From the NCBI RefSeq assembly GCF_964340395.1, contig NC_135557.1, forward strand, positions 4,556,216 to 4,620,215: DNA of 64,000 nucleotides, in the 5' to 3' direction. The notes under the pieces are model-generated. The model did not search any database and was not told the origin of the DNA. It saw only the letters and a list, made by a program, of their open reading frames with translations. Source of the stretch: Glandiceps talaboti. Taxonomy: Eukaryota; Hemichordata; Enteropneusta; Spengelidae. The translations under genes were made by a program, and so were the position numbers. This document shows positions 49,005 through 60,385 of the stretch, piece by piece. Every line of letters begins with the position of its first letter. The stretch's first letter is position 1.

Positions 49005-50450
49005 CAGTGTAACTGGACTCTTTTGAATTGAGAGGCAATGTACCTGGCCATTTTGAATTGACAGGCAGTGTAACTGGCCTTTTTGAATTGAAAGGCTGTG
49101 TAGCTAGACTCTTGAATTGACAGGCAGTGTAACTGGACTCTTTTGAATTGACAGGCAGTGTACCTGGCCATTATGAATTGACAGGCAGTGTAGCTGGCCT
49201 TTTGAATTGACAGGCAGTGTAACTGGACTCTTTTTAATTGATAGGCAGCGTAACTGGACTCTTTTGAATTGACAGGCAGTGTAGCTGGCCTTTTGAATTG
49301 ATAGGCAGTGTAACTGGACTCTTTTGAATTGACAGGCAGTGTAGCTGGCCTTTTGAATTGATAGGCAGTGTAACTGGACCCTTTTTAATTGATAGGCAGT
49401 GTAACTGGACTCTTGAATTAACAGGCAGTGTAGCTGGCCTTTTGAATTGATAGGCAGTGTAACTGGACTCTTTTGAATTGACAGGCAGTGTAACTGGACT
49501 CTTGAATTGACAGGCAGTGTACTGGACTCTTTTGAATTGACAGGCATTGTAGCTGGACTGTTTTGAATTGACAGGCAGTGTAGATGGACTCTTCTGAATT
49601 GACAGGCAGTGTAACGACTCTTGAATTGACAGGCAGTGTAACTGGCCTTTTGAATTGACAGGCAGTGTAGCTGGAGTCTTTTGAATTGACAGGCAGTGTA
49701 GCTGGACTCTTTTGAATTGACAGGCAGTGTAACTGGCCTTTTGAATTGACATGCAGTGTAGCTGGAGTCTTTTGAATTGACAGGCAGTGTAGCTGGACTC
49801 TTTTGAATTGACAGGCACTGTAGCTGGACTCTTTTGAATTGACAGGCAGTGTAGCTGGACTCTTGAATTGACAGGCAGTGTAACTGGATTCTTTTGAATT
49901 GACATGCAGTTTAGCTGGACTCTTTTTAATTGACAGGCAGTGTAGCTGGACTCTTGAGTTGACAGGCATTGTAGCTGGACTCTTTTGAATTGACAGGCAT
50001 TGTAGCTGGACTCTTTTGAATTGACAGGCAGTGTAGCTGGCCTTTTGAAATGACAGGCAGTGTAGCTGGACTCTTTTGAATTGACAGGCAGTGTAGCTGG
50101 ACTCTTGAATTGACAGGCAGTGTAACTTGACTCTTTTGAATTGACAGGCAGTGTAGCTGGACTCTTTTGAATTGACAGGCAGTGTAACTGGACTCTTTTG
50201 AATTGACAGGCAGTGTAACTGGACTCTTTTGAATTGACAGGCAGTGTAACTTGACTCTTTTGAATTGACAGGCAGTGTAGCTGGACTCTTTTGAATTGAC
50301 AGGCAGTGTAACTGGACTCTTTTGAATTGACAGGCAGTGTAACTGGACTCTTTTGAATTGACAGGCAGTGTAACTGGACCCTTTTGAATTGACAGGCAGT
50401 GTAACTGGACTCTTCAATTGACAGGTAGTGTTACTGGACTCTTTTGAATT
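49005..50450. repeat. 31-bp minisatellite, about 47 copies
   Basis: Unit TTTTGAATTGACAGGCAGTG + TARCTGGACTC (31 bases), with 28- and 29-base variants lacking TTT or ending in GGCC. The array is open on the minus strand in all frames for up to 223 codons simply because few stops occur in the unit. Not coding. Confidence 0.96.
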
Positions 50451-50528
50451 GTGCCTTTCTAAAATTTGTGATGATGGCACTCTACTTCCTGTCTGTGTGT
50501 CCCTTAGGGTATACATGTTATAGGTTAC

Positions 50529-50639
50529 TTGGTTAATCACTGCTGCTTTCCTCGATGTCCAAACAATATGAAAAACATCCCTGATTTACACTTCTACAGA
50601 ATACCAAGGGACAAAGTTCTTAAAAACCAGTACTATGAG
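50529..50639 (+). pseudogene. THAP zinc-finger N-terminal exon remnant
   Basis: The frame reads VNHCCFPRCPNN, then PDLHFYRIPRDKVLKNQYYE, ending at a donor-like GAG/GTGATG. The pattern C-C-x-P-x-C, then L-x-F-Y-R-I-P, is the start of a THAP domain, a C2CH zinc-coordinating DNA-binding module often found in P-element-like transposases and transcription factors. A TTG stands at 50529-50531 where the ATG would be expected. The second half of the domain is not next to it. Probably a decayed transposon or retrocopy fragment. Confidence 0.5.
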
Positions 50640-51082
50640 GTGATGATACCCCCAATATGAGTGAGGGCACTGTATTCTCAATTTCCTGTTTGCAGTCTAT
50701 AATGGCCTATTAACATCAGGAGTTTATCAAAGGGAAAACTGCTCATTACAATCATATTCCCACTGTCAATTTCAGACACTAAAACAATAGCAGTATAGAA
50801 CAGAGTAATACCTTTATAAAACTGTATGGGTACTGATGTAAACCCTATACACTGCTGACAAATAATTGTATGAACATTTGATGACCTTAAACTTGTACTT
50901 GATTTTTTGTGCATCTCCTGCTGGAAAGATAAATAAATGACTGATGTTTGCATGTACCTTTAGTATCCAGTGAATCTTTTAGTATTAAAATGTTTATTAT
51001 TTATATAATATATGTGTATGAACTATATAAATATGACAAGAGTTTCATATTCCCCATAAAACAAATGTTATAATCAACTTAC
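50640..51082. other. Intron between THAP remnant and linker exon
   Basis: No gene seen; AT-rich. Confidence 0.4.
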
Positions 51083-51254
51083 CATCCTCTTTCACAGCTA
51101 CTCTTTTCAGGAAATCCTGCGCAAGAGCCTCAACTTCTTTCACTCCTATCTTTGGTTTAACTACATCGGCTTTACTGACTATTTTCTTCTCTACTTGTGG
51201 TATTTTGGGTTTGGTAGCACTTCTATCTTTGCCCTTTTCTCGGCTAGCTTGAGT
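51083..51254 (-). CDS. Linker exon, Lys-rich, between kinase and NHL modules
   Basis: A clean internal exon: acceptor ACATTACAG, 57 codons open without stop, donor GATG/GTAAGT. It starts in phase 0 and ends in phase 1, matching kinase exon 6 upstream and the NHL exon downstream. The peptide begins TQASREKGKDRS and contains KPKIPQVEKK and EALAQDFLKRVAVKED: a basic, probably disordered stretch followed by a predicted amphipathic helix. I recognise no domain. It lies between two large minisatellite arrays, so its conservation as an intact exon is notable. Confidence 0.65.
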
Positions 51255-51456
51255 CTGTAATGTTGACAATAAAGTTCAGATTTTTACTTACCTGTCCTAC
51301 AAAAAATTCTTTCAGCTTTTATCGGTAAATGGTTGATGTTATTATTGACATTTGTCAGAATTGAGAACTGTAATTTTATTGTAGATTCATGATTAATATA
51401 ACCCATAATACTTTATATGTGTTGTTACTTAGATTCTAAAATAATTAGTACACACC

Positions 51457-54400
51457 CAAGATGATTGACAATGCTATTGACCTATCAGTAACCAGTATTA
51501 GCATCCACCCAATTAAAGTTGATTGACAATTCCATTGACCTATCAGTAACCAGTATTAGTATCCATCCAATTAAAGTTGATTGACAATGCCATTGACCTA
51601 TCAGTAACCAGTATTAGCATCCACCCAATTAAAGTTGATTGACAATGCCATTGGCCTATCAGTAACCAGTATTAGTATCCACCCAATTAAAGTTGATTGA
51701 CAATGCCATTGACCTATCAGTAACCAGTATTAGCATCCACCTAATTAAAGTTGATTGACAATGTCATTGACCTATCAGTAACCAGTATTAGCATCCACCC
51801 AAGTTGATTGACAATGCCATTGACCTATCAGTAACCAGTATTAGTATCCACCCAATTAAAGTTGATTGACAATGCCATTGACCTATCAGTAACCAGTATT
51901 AGTATCCACCCAATTAAAGTTGATTGACAATGCCATTGACCTATCAGTAACCAGTATTAGCATCCACCCAATTAAAGTTGATTGACAATGCCATTGACCT
52001 ATCAGTAACCAGTATTAGTATCCACCCAATTAAAGTTGATTGACAATGCCATTGACCTATCAGTAACCAGTATTAGCATCCACCCAATTAAAGTTGATTG
52101 ACAATGCCATTGACCTATCAGTAACCAGTATTAGAATCCACCCAATTAAAGTTGATTGACAATGCCATTGACCTATCAGTAACCAGTATTAGAATCCACC
52201 CAATTAAAGTTGATTGACAATGCCATTGACATATCAGTAACCAGTATTAGCATCCACCCAAGTTGATTGACAATGCCATTGACCTATCAGTAACCAGTAT
52301 TAGCATCCACCCAATTAAAGTTGATTGACAATGCCATTGACCTATCAGTAACCAGTATTAGAATCCACCCAATTAAAGTTGATTGACAATGCCATTGACA
52401 TATCAGTAACCAGTATTAGCATCCATCCAAGTTGATTGACAATGGCATTGACCTATCAGTAACCAGTATTAGCATCCACTGAAGTTGATTGACAATGCCA
52501 TTGACCTATCAGTAACCAGTATTAGCATCCAACCAAGTTGATTGACAATGCCATTGACCTATCAGTAACCAGTATTAGTATCCACCCAATTAAAGTTGAT
52601 TGACAATGCCATTGACCTATCAGTAACTAGTATTAGCATCCAACCAACTTGATTGACAATGCCATTGACCTATCAGTAACCAGTATTAGCATCCAACCAA
52701 GTTGATTGACAATGCCATTGACCTATTAGTAACCAGTATTAGTATCCACCCAATTAAAGTTGATTTACAATGCCATTGACCTATTAGTAACCAGTATTAG
52801 TATCCACCCAATTAAAGTTGATTGACAATGCCATTGACCTATCAGTAACCAGTATTAGCATTCACCCAATTAAAGTTGATTGACAATGCCATTGACTTAT
52901 CAGTAACCAGTATTAGCATCCACCCAATTAAAGTTGATTGACAATGCCATTGACCTATCAGTAACCAGTATTAGTATCCATCCAATTAAAGTTGATTGAC
53001 AATGCCATTGACCTATCAGTAACCAGTATTAGTATCCATCCAATTAAAGTTGATTGACAATGCCATTGACCTATCAGTAACCAGTATTAGCATCCACCCA
53101 ATTAAAGTTAATTGACAATGCCATTGACCTATCAGTAACCAGTATTAGCATCCACCTAATTAAAGTTGATTCACAATGCCATTGACCTATCAGTAACCAG
53201 TATTAGCATCCACCCAATTAAAGTTGATTGACAATGCCATTGACCTATCAGTAACCAGTATTAGCATCCAACCAAGTTCACTGACAATGCCATTGACCTA
53301 TCAGTAACCAGTATTAGCATCCACCCAATTAAAGTTGATTGACAATGCCATTGACCTATCAGTAACCAGTATTAGAATCCACCCAATTAAAATTGATTGA
53401 CAATGCCATTGACCTATCAGTAACCAGTATTAGCATCCACCCAATTAAAGTTGATTGACAATGCCATTGACCTATCAGTAACCAGTATTAGCATCCACCC
53501 AATTAAAGTTTATTGACAATGCCATTGACCTATCAGTAACCAGCATTAGCATCCACCTAATTAAAGTTGATTGACAATGCCATTGACCTATCAGTAACCA
53601 GTATTAGTATCCACCCAATTAAAGTTAATTGACAATGCCATTGACTTATTAGTAACCAGTATTAGTATCCACCCAATTAAAGTTGATTGACAATGCCATT
53701 GACCTATCAGTAACCAGTATTAGCATCCATCCAATTAAAGTTGATTGACAATGCCATTGACCTATTAGTAACCAGTATTAGTATCCATCCAATTAAAGTT
53801 GATTGACAATGCCATTGACCTATCAGTAACCAGTATTAGCATCCACCCAATTAAAGTTGATTGACAATGCCATTGACCTATCAGTAACCAGTATTAGCAT
53901 CCACCCAATTAAAGTTGATTGACAATGTCATTGACCTATCAGTAACCAGTATTAGCATCCACCCAAGTTGATTGACAATGCCATTGACCTATCAGTAACC
54001 AGTATTAGTATCCATCCAATTAAAGTTGGTTTACAATGCCATTGACCTATCAGTAACCAGTATTAGTATCCATCCAATTAAAGTTGATTGACAATGCCAT
54101 TGACCTATCAGTAATCAGTATTAGCATCCACCCAATTAAAGTTGATTGACAATGCCATTGACCTATCAGTAACCAGTATTAGTATCCATCCAATTAAAGT
54201 TGATTGACAATGCCATTGACCTATCAGTAACCAGTATTAGTATCCATCCAATTACAGTTGATTGACAATGCCATTGACCTATCAGTAACCAGTATTAGTA
54301 TCCACCCAATTAAAGTTGATTGACAATGCCATTGACCTATCAGTAACCAGTATTAGCATCCACCCAAGTTGATTGACAATGCCATTGACCTATCAGTAAC

Positions 54401-56187
54401 CAGTATTAGCATCCACCCAATTAAAGTTGATTGACAATGCCATTGACCTATCAGTAACCAGTATTAGAATCCACCCAATTAAAGTTGATTGACAATGCCA
54501 TTGACATATCAGTAACCAGTATTAGAATCCACCCAATTAAAGTTGATTGACAATGCCATTGACCTATCAGTAACCAGTATTAGCATCCACCCAAGTTGAT
54601 TGACAATGCCATTGACCTATCAGTAACCAGTATTAGCATCCAACCAAGTTGATTGACAATGCCATTGACCTATCAGTAACCAGTATTAGTATCCACCCAA
54701 TTAAAGTTGATTGACAATGCCATTGACCTATCAGTAACCAGTATTAGCATCCACCCAATTAAAGTTAATTGACAATGCCATTGACCTATCAGTAACCAGT
54801 ATTAGCATCCACCTAATTAAAGTTGATTGACAATGCCATTGACCTATCAGTAACCAGTATTAGCATCCACCCAATTAAAGTTGATTGACAATGCCATTGA
54901 CCTATCAGTAACCAGTATTAGCATCCACCCAATTAAAGTTGATTGACAATGCCATTGACCTATCAGTAACCAGTATTAGAATCCACCCAATTAAAGTTGA
55001 TTCTAATGCCATTGACCTATCAGTAACCAGTATTAGCATCCACCCAATTAAAGTTGATTGACAATGCCATTGACCTATCAGTAACCAGTATTAGCATCCA
55101 CCCAATTAAAGTTGATTGACAATGCCATTGACCTATCAGTAACCAGCATTAGCATCCACCTAATTAAAGTTGATTGACAATGCCATTGACCTATCAGTAA
55201 TCAGTATTAGCATCCATCCAATTAAAGTTGATTGACAATGCCATTGACCTATCAGTAACCAGTATTAGCATCCAACCAAGTTGATTGACAATGCCATTGA
55301 CCTATTAGTAACCAGTATTAGTATCCACCCAATTAAAGTTGATTGACAATGCCATTGACCTATCAGTAACCAGTATTAGTATCCACCTAATTAAAGTTGA
55401 TTGACAATGCCATTGACCTATCAGTAACCAGTATTAGCATCCACCCAATTAAAGTTGATTGACAATGCCATTGACCTATCAGTAACCAGTATTAGCATCC
55501 ACCCAATTAAAGTTGATTGACAATGCCATTGACCTATCAGTAACCAGTATTAGAATCCACCCAATTAAAGTTAATTGACAATGCCATTGACCTATCAGTA
55601 ATCAGTATTAGCATCCATCCAATTAAAGTTGATTGACAATGCCATTGACCTATCAGTAATCAGTATTAGCATCCATCCAATTAAAGTTGATTGACAATGC
55701 CATTGACCTATCAGTAACCAGTATTAGTATCCATCCAATTAAAGTTGGTTTACAATGCCATTGACCTATCAGTAACCAGTATTAGCATCCATCCAATTAA
55801 AGTTGATTGACAATGCCATTGACCTATCAGTAATCAGTATTAGCATCCACCCAATTAAAGTTGATTGACAATGCCATTGACCTATCAGTAACCAGTATTA
55901 GTATCCATCCAATTAAAGTTGATTGACAATGCCATTGACCTATCAGTAACCAGTATTAGTATCCATCCAATTACAGTTGATTGACAATGCCATTGACCTA
56001 TCAGTAACCAGTATTAGCATCCACCCAATTAAAGTTGATTGACAATGCCATTGACCTATCAGTAACCAGTATTAGCATCCAACCAAGTTCACTGACAATG
56101 CCATTGACCTATCAGTAACCAGTATTAGCATCCACCCAATTAAAGTTGATTGACAATGCCATTGACCTATCAGTAACCAGTATTTTG
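51457..56187. repeat. 58-bp minisatellite, about 82 copies (4.7 kb)
   Basis: Unit of 58 bases: AATTAAAGTTGATTGACAAT, GCCATTGACCTATCAGTAAC, CAGTATTAGCATCCACCC. A recurring short form lacks six bases at the AATTAA. Variants TTAGYATCC and TTAGAATCC are interspersed. It lies between the linker exon and kinase exon 6 of the host gene. Confidence 0.97.
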
Positions 56188-56279
56188 TAGAGAAAGAAAA
56201 TAAGAGGTTTGAGAGATCAGGTGGTTGTCAGAATTAATGGCGGTTGGGGGGGGGGGGGGTTTGGAGAAAATACATTTTA

Positions 56280-57010
56280 ATCAACATTTTTCGGAGACCT
56301 GTGTGTGTCTGAAGCCATATCTTGGATTTCTTTGAAACTTTGTAAATGGATAATGAACTATGACTTACATATGTATGCCAATTGGTTTTGGGATATGATT
56401 CAATTTAGCCAACTTAGAGCCATTTTTGGGTCACAAAATGTGATTTTTGGTCAGAAAACTTAAACTCTAAAACTACTGGGTAGTATGGCCTGAAATTTGG
56501 TGGATATGTTCTTAGAAGTGTTATTCAGCAGATTTTCTGTAAAACATTTTGGTCCTAGCAACAATGACCACGCCCATAGAAACAACCAAATGGCAGTGTG
56601 TTTTGGTTAAAACACATTGTCAGGTAGGAAGGCGAGTAAACATTGCAAAAAATGTATGCAAATATCCTTAGCAACCATGACCACTCCCATAGCAACAGCC
56701 AAACGGTGGTGTTTTTTACAAAGATAACATTGATTTTTAGATTTAAAATGTATGCAAATGAACCTAGCAACAAGACAACGCCCATGGCAACAACCAAATG
56801 ATTTGTTATATGGGAAAGATAACTATGTATTAATAGACAATTGAACAAACATTCAAAAAATGTATGTAAATGTGCCTAGCAACAATACCACACCAATAGC
56901 AACAGCCAAATGATCACTTATATCGGAAAGATAACAACATGGATTAGTAGACAAATAAGTATATAATCAAAACATATTCAGTCAATCATACAGTTGTCCT
57001 AGAATGCCAT
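56280..57010. mobile_element. TAGCACAACTG-family repeat, 5'-truncated copy 3
   Basis: Shares GACCACGCCCATAGAAACAA, CCAAATGATCAC and tandem blocks with the elements at 25816 and 58023, and ends ACAGTTGTCCTAGAATGCCA, a diverged form of their right end. The left end is missing; a G tract at 56246-56261 precedes it. Confidence 0.5.
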
Positions 57011-57227
57011 TGCACTATATTTCATTTAACCTAATACATCACACTACCATAACTGTGGCAAGCCCCTGAAAACATCCATTGAGGGGACTGAGTCATCTCT
57101 GATGAATGCCTGTATTTAGTTCTTTAGAGCATGGAAGTATAACCCCACGTTTAGAGCAAGTGTGGGACAGATGTCATTTGCTTGTTCACGCTTGGCTTTG
57201 CTGTTGTCTTCATTGAAGTACGGAGGG

Positions 57228-57266
57228 TTATTTTTGTGCTTCCTCCAGATCTTCAGACTGTATGGG
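57228..57266 (-). CDS. Possible alternative terminal exon giving a kinase-only form
   Basis: A good acceptor (GTTTTTCCAG) is followed in phase 0 by PIQSEDLEEAQK and a TAA stop. Spliced to exon 6 it would end the protein at about residue 321, just after the kinase domain. Another frame stays open from the same acceptor for about 50 codons to a stop at 57116-57118, but that frame does not match the phase of exon 6. No AATAAA was noted just downstream. It is an alternative last exon or a chance acceptor. Confidence 0.35.
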   Translation of the reverse strand, partial: PIQSEDLEEAQK

Positions 57267-57505
57267 CTGGAAAAACGCGTACACAAAAAAGACCAACATG
57301 AGGGTAAAGTGATGAGGGTTTACATTTAAGTTATACTTGCCCTGACCAGAAACAATTTTTTTTTTTTTTTTTTTTGGGGGGGGGGTGGGGTTAAATGGGG
57401 AAGAATTGACAACAATTTAATCACAGTAAAAAAAAATCCCTGTACTAATCATCTATAAAGATCACTTCATCCAGATATACAGAGTCAGTTGTACATAGCA
57501 CTCAC

Positions 57506-57546
57506 CGTCAAGCTTTCTGTGATTTCCTTCAACGTTAGTAAAATAA
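57506..57546 (-). CDS. Kinase gene exon 6: last helix of kinase domain
   Basis: A 41-base exon completing helix I of the kinase: VILLTLKEITESLT follows RPYFR across the junction. Acceptor TTCTAG; donor ACG/GTGAGT is near-consensus. It ends in phase 0, so both the exon at 51254 and the short exon at 57266 can follow it. Confidence 0.75.
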
Positions 57547-58022
57547 CTAGAAGAAAGGAAAAACTTGAATTAGCCACAGAATTACTTACATGTAGTAATT
57601 ATTTTCTTAGTAACATTAATGACGTTGATAACTTAATGATACTATAATCACATCTGTGATTGTAAACGGCATTTACACTGACACACAAAATCAAAAGAAA
57701 TGTCACTGTATAGTGATATCTAGTATTAACATAAAGATAATATTCATTTCAACATGGGAATAGTAATGATGTATGATCTTGACATTGTCACTAAGCTGTT
57801 GAAGATAACATGACTACAAATGAAAGGTGCATTGAATTGTGTTTAATTAGCCCCCTCCCCCCGCCCAAGGGGGTGCAATTACAATAGGTTCTGTCTCTAA
57901 ATGCATGCATGCATCTGTCCGTAATATGTCCTTTCTCAAACATGCACTCTCTAATTTCTTTCAAACCTGACACAATGGTAACATATCATAATTATGGTAC
58001 ATATGCAGGTCAAATTTGTTTT
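57547..58022. other. Kinase intron 5, low-coordinate part
   Basis: No gene seen. CCCCCTCCCCCCGCCC tract near 57850 and an ATGCATGCATGCATC run near 57901. Confidence 0.4.
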
Positions 58023-59153
58023 TAGCACAACTGAACTGATAAGGTTCAGTAGTGCTATAGGCATCACACAGTGTCTGTCTGTGTGTATGTCTGTCTGTCT
58101 GTCTGTCTGTAAACAACTTAAAGTCAAAAAACCATTTGACCGATTGCCATGATATTTTGGGGGTATATTACCTTGGGTAATTGGGAAATTGGTCAAGTCA
58201 TAATTATATTAACCCCACTGGGTAAAAAAATGTGAACTCAAAAACTACTGGGCAGATCGGTCTGAAATTTAGTGAAAATGCTCTTATAGATGTGTGATGA
58301 TTTCATCAGTAATATGCAAACTAGGGCTAAAAATGTGTCTTTTTGGTCAAACATCTTTAATTCCAAAACTGCTGAGTAGATTGGGCTGAAATTTAGTGAG
58401 GATGCATGTGAGGTGTAAGAAATTTCATCAGTGATATGCAAATAAGGTGTACAAATGTGAATTTTAGTCAGAACCTTAAATCTCAGAAAGTACTTGGACA
58501 ATGAGACTGAAACTTGGTGAGATGTTTCTAGAAAGTGTTACTCTTCGATTTTCTTCAAAACAGTTGGACAAAACTGGCCCTAGCAACCTAATGACACTAT
58601 ATTTTGATCAAATAACAACATGATCTAGTAGACAGGTAAACATAAAACAGGTATGCAAAAATCCCTAGCAACAATAACCACATCCATAGCGACAGCCAAC
58701 GGTGATGCATTTAACACAGATAACAGGGATTTTTAGACAAGTGAACAAACATTCAAAAAGTGTATGCAAATGTGCCTAGCAACAAGACATGCCATTAGCA
58801 ACACCCAAATTATCACATATATTACAAAGATTTAACAAAGATAAAAGTGATTAATAGACAAGTGAATAAACATTCAAAAATGTATGTAAATGTGCCTAGC
58901 AACAAGACCATACCCATGTCCAGAGCCAAATGATCGTGAGGAATTCATAGACAAGTGAACAAACATTAAAAATATGTATTCAAATACGTCTAGCAACATG
59001 ACCACAACCATAGCAACAGCCAAATTATCGTGTATATTTCAAAGATAACAACAGGGTTGGATAGGCAACTGGATAATCATTCAGCAAATGAACACCTATA
59101 CTAGCATGGATCAGCATGTGGGTAAACATTTGTAAAACTGTACAGTTGTGCTA
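58023..59153. mobile_element. TAGCACAACTG-family repeat, copy 2
   Basis: Begins TAGCACAACTGAACTG (58023) and ends CAGTTGTGCTA (59143-59153). Same internal order as copy 1, with a TCTG microsatellite, ACCGATTGCCATGATATT, and tandem CCTAGCAACAAGAC blocks. It lies in the intron between kinase exons 6 and 5. Confidence 0.65.
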
Positions 59154-59243
59154 CGATGTACGCCATTGGTGGTATTTGTTGATATATGATCATAGTGGGG
59201 AATGCATTATGCCATAGATGCATACAGTTTTAACAGTAATTAC

Positions 59244-59393
59244 CACGAAAATATGGTCTCTCGTCTGGAGTTTGACTCCAACACTTCTCCATAATTTTCT
59301 TCAATTCTTCAGGTGCATCAGGTGGTATAACACGAATATCTGGTCTCTGACCACCTTGAACTGCATTGTACACCAATGCAGAGTTGACAGCAG
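59244..59393 (-). CDS. Kinase gene exon 5: helices G and H, RP motif
   Basis: A 150-base exon encoding the C-lobe: an ALVYNAVQGGQRPDI segment, then KKIMEKCWSQTPDERPYFR, the conserved helix-H W and the RP arginine that pairs with the APE-equivalent glutamate. Acceptor CTACAG; donor CGTG/GTAATT in phase 1. It matches TKL-kinase C-lobes over its full length. Confidence 0.9.
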
Positions 59394-59645
59394 CTGTAGA
59401 AATAGTATCACATGTAAAGCAACTTGGAAGTGTGTTTGCAATGAAGTGATAACTAGAACAAATATGCAGTGATCTGTAACTGTGTTACCTATCAGCATAT
59501 ATCGTATATTTATGCAGCAATTTCAAATTTTACTTTAAAAAATAACATGGTATTTTGTCTGCAAACAGAAATGAACCCATTCCTGGGCTATAATAAGTCC
59601 CCTTTCGTTACATCTTTTTAAAAACAAAATTTCAAGAAAACATAC

Positions 59646-59695
59646 CTGAATATGGAATTTGTCTTGACAGTACCTCCCAGGTAACTATTCCAAAA
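59646..59695 (-). CDS. Kinase gene exon 4: helix F
   Basis: A 50-base exon coding SFGIVTWEVLSRQIPYS, helix F of the kinase, closely resembling RIPK2 (TWEVLSR). Acceptor GTCAG before TTTTGG; donor CAG/GTATG. It starts in phase 2 and ends in phase 1, agreeing with both neighbours. It is too short to be found except by homology and phase. Confidence 0.88.
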
Positions 59696-59963
59696 CTGAC
59701 ATAAAATAGGAAAGGAAAGACAAAGAGTAAATCTTTGCATCATTTATTAGTCGTATAATTATTGTGTATAAATTATATGAACTGATACATTCTTAGTGCA
59801 TGCAGTATTCATTGAGATAAAACTGTCCATAAATGTCATGGCGTACGGAATACTTATTAGTGATACATTTATATAACATCCAAAATTTAAAGTGTCAGTA
59901 CTGAAATAAAGTTATAATAAATATTTGAAACAGTTATCTCAAAGTTAGCTAGAGTTCATTTAC

Positions 59964-60063
59964 CTGTAGACATCAAACTTCTTTGTAACTGGACAGGTAT
60001 AATCGGCCAAGTGTTCTGGTGGAATATGTGAGATTGTTCCATATTTTCTTGTTGTTTTTGTTT

Positions 60064-60095
<32 letters not shown>

Positions 60096-60145
60096 GGAAT
60101 CGTTTGAGTCACGCTTTTTACTTTAGACAAACCAAAATCTGCAAT
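59964..60145 (-). CDS. Kinase gene exon 3: DFG motif, poly-Thr activation loop, PPE
   Basis: Codes residues 169-228. It opens with IADFGLSK (DFG 171-173), very like RIPK2, then an activation loop holding ten consecutive threonines (186-195) and four more nearby, then the P+1 region GTISHIPPEHL, in which PPE replaces APE. The Thr run is encoded by ACA-type codons seen on the plus strand as a TTG repeat at 60062-60094. The exon ends in KKFDVY plus AG in phase 2 before GTAAAT. Family members carry Ser/Thr-rich loops here, but a microsatellite-encoded homopolymer is unusual. Confidence 0.9.
60062..60094 (-). repeat. Coding trinucleotide repeat (Thr codons) in exon 3
   Basis: TTG repeat on the plus strand, read as ACA codons on the minus strand; it encodes the Thr run in the kinase activation loop. 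Confidence 0.95.
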
Positions 60146-60385
60146 CTGAAACATAATTTCATGACTATATACATCAATGAGAAAATTATGGGTTAAAGAA
60201 AACTGAATTAATCGGACGGAGTTCATTTGACAAACACATTTTGCAATAGTATGCAGAAAGTAAAAATTAAAAGCAAGATTCATAGAGTTATCAAGGAAGG
60301 CTAAATTATTTTTCTATATAGTTCGAACCAGTTGAAAATGATTTTATAAAATATGATTATTACAATGAACTAGTATATGAATGAA

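Noticed and set aside
48971-50540. Long open frames (up to 223 codons) on the minus strand with repeated HCLSIQ / TLPVNSK peptides
   Set aside because: They are translations of the 31-bp minisatellite, whose period is not a multiple of three, so all frames cycle through the same unit. No start context, splice sites or known domain.
24615-56187. CRISPR-like appearance of regularly spaced repeats
   Set aside because: Units are contiguous tandem repeats without unique spacers, in a eukaryotic intron.
57116-57266. Second frame SPYSLKIWRKHKNNPP after the acceptor at 57267
   Set aside because: Open for 50 codons but not in the phase of exon 6, and a 50-codon opening is not significant alone. It would need a weaker donor (AT/GTACAA) in exon 6.
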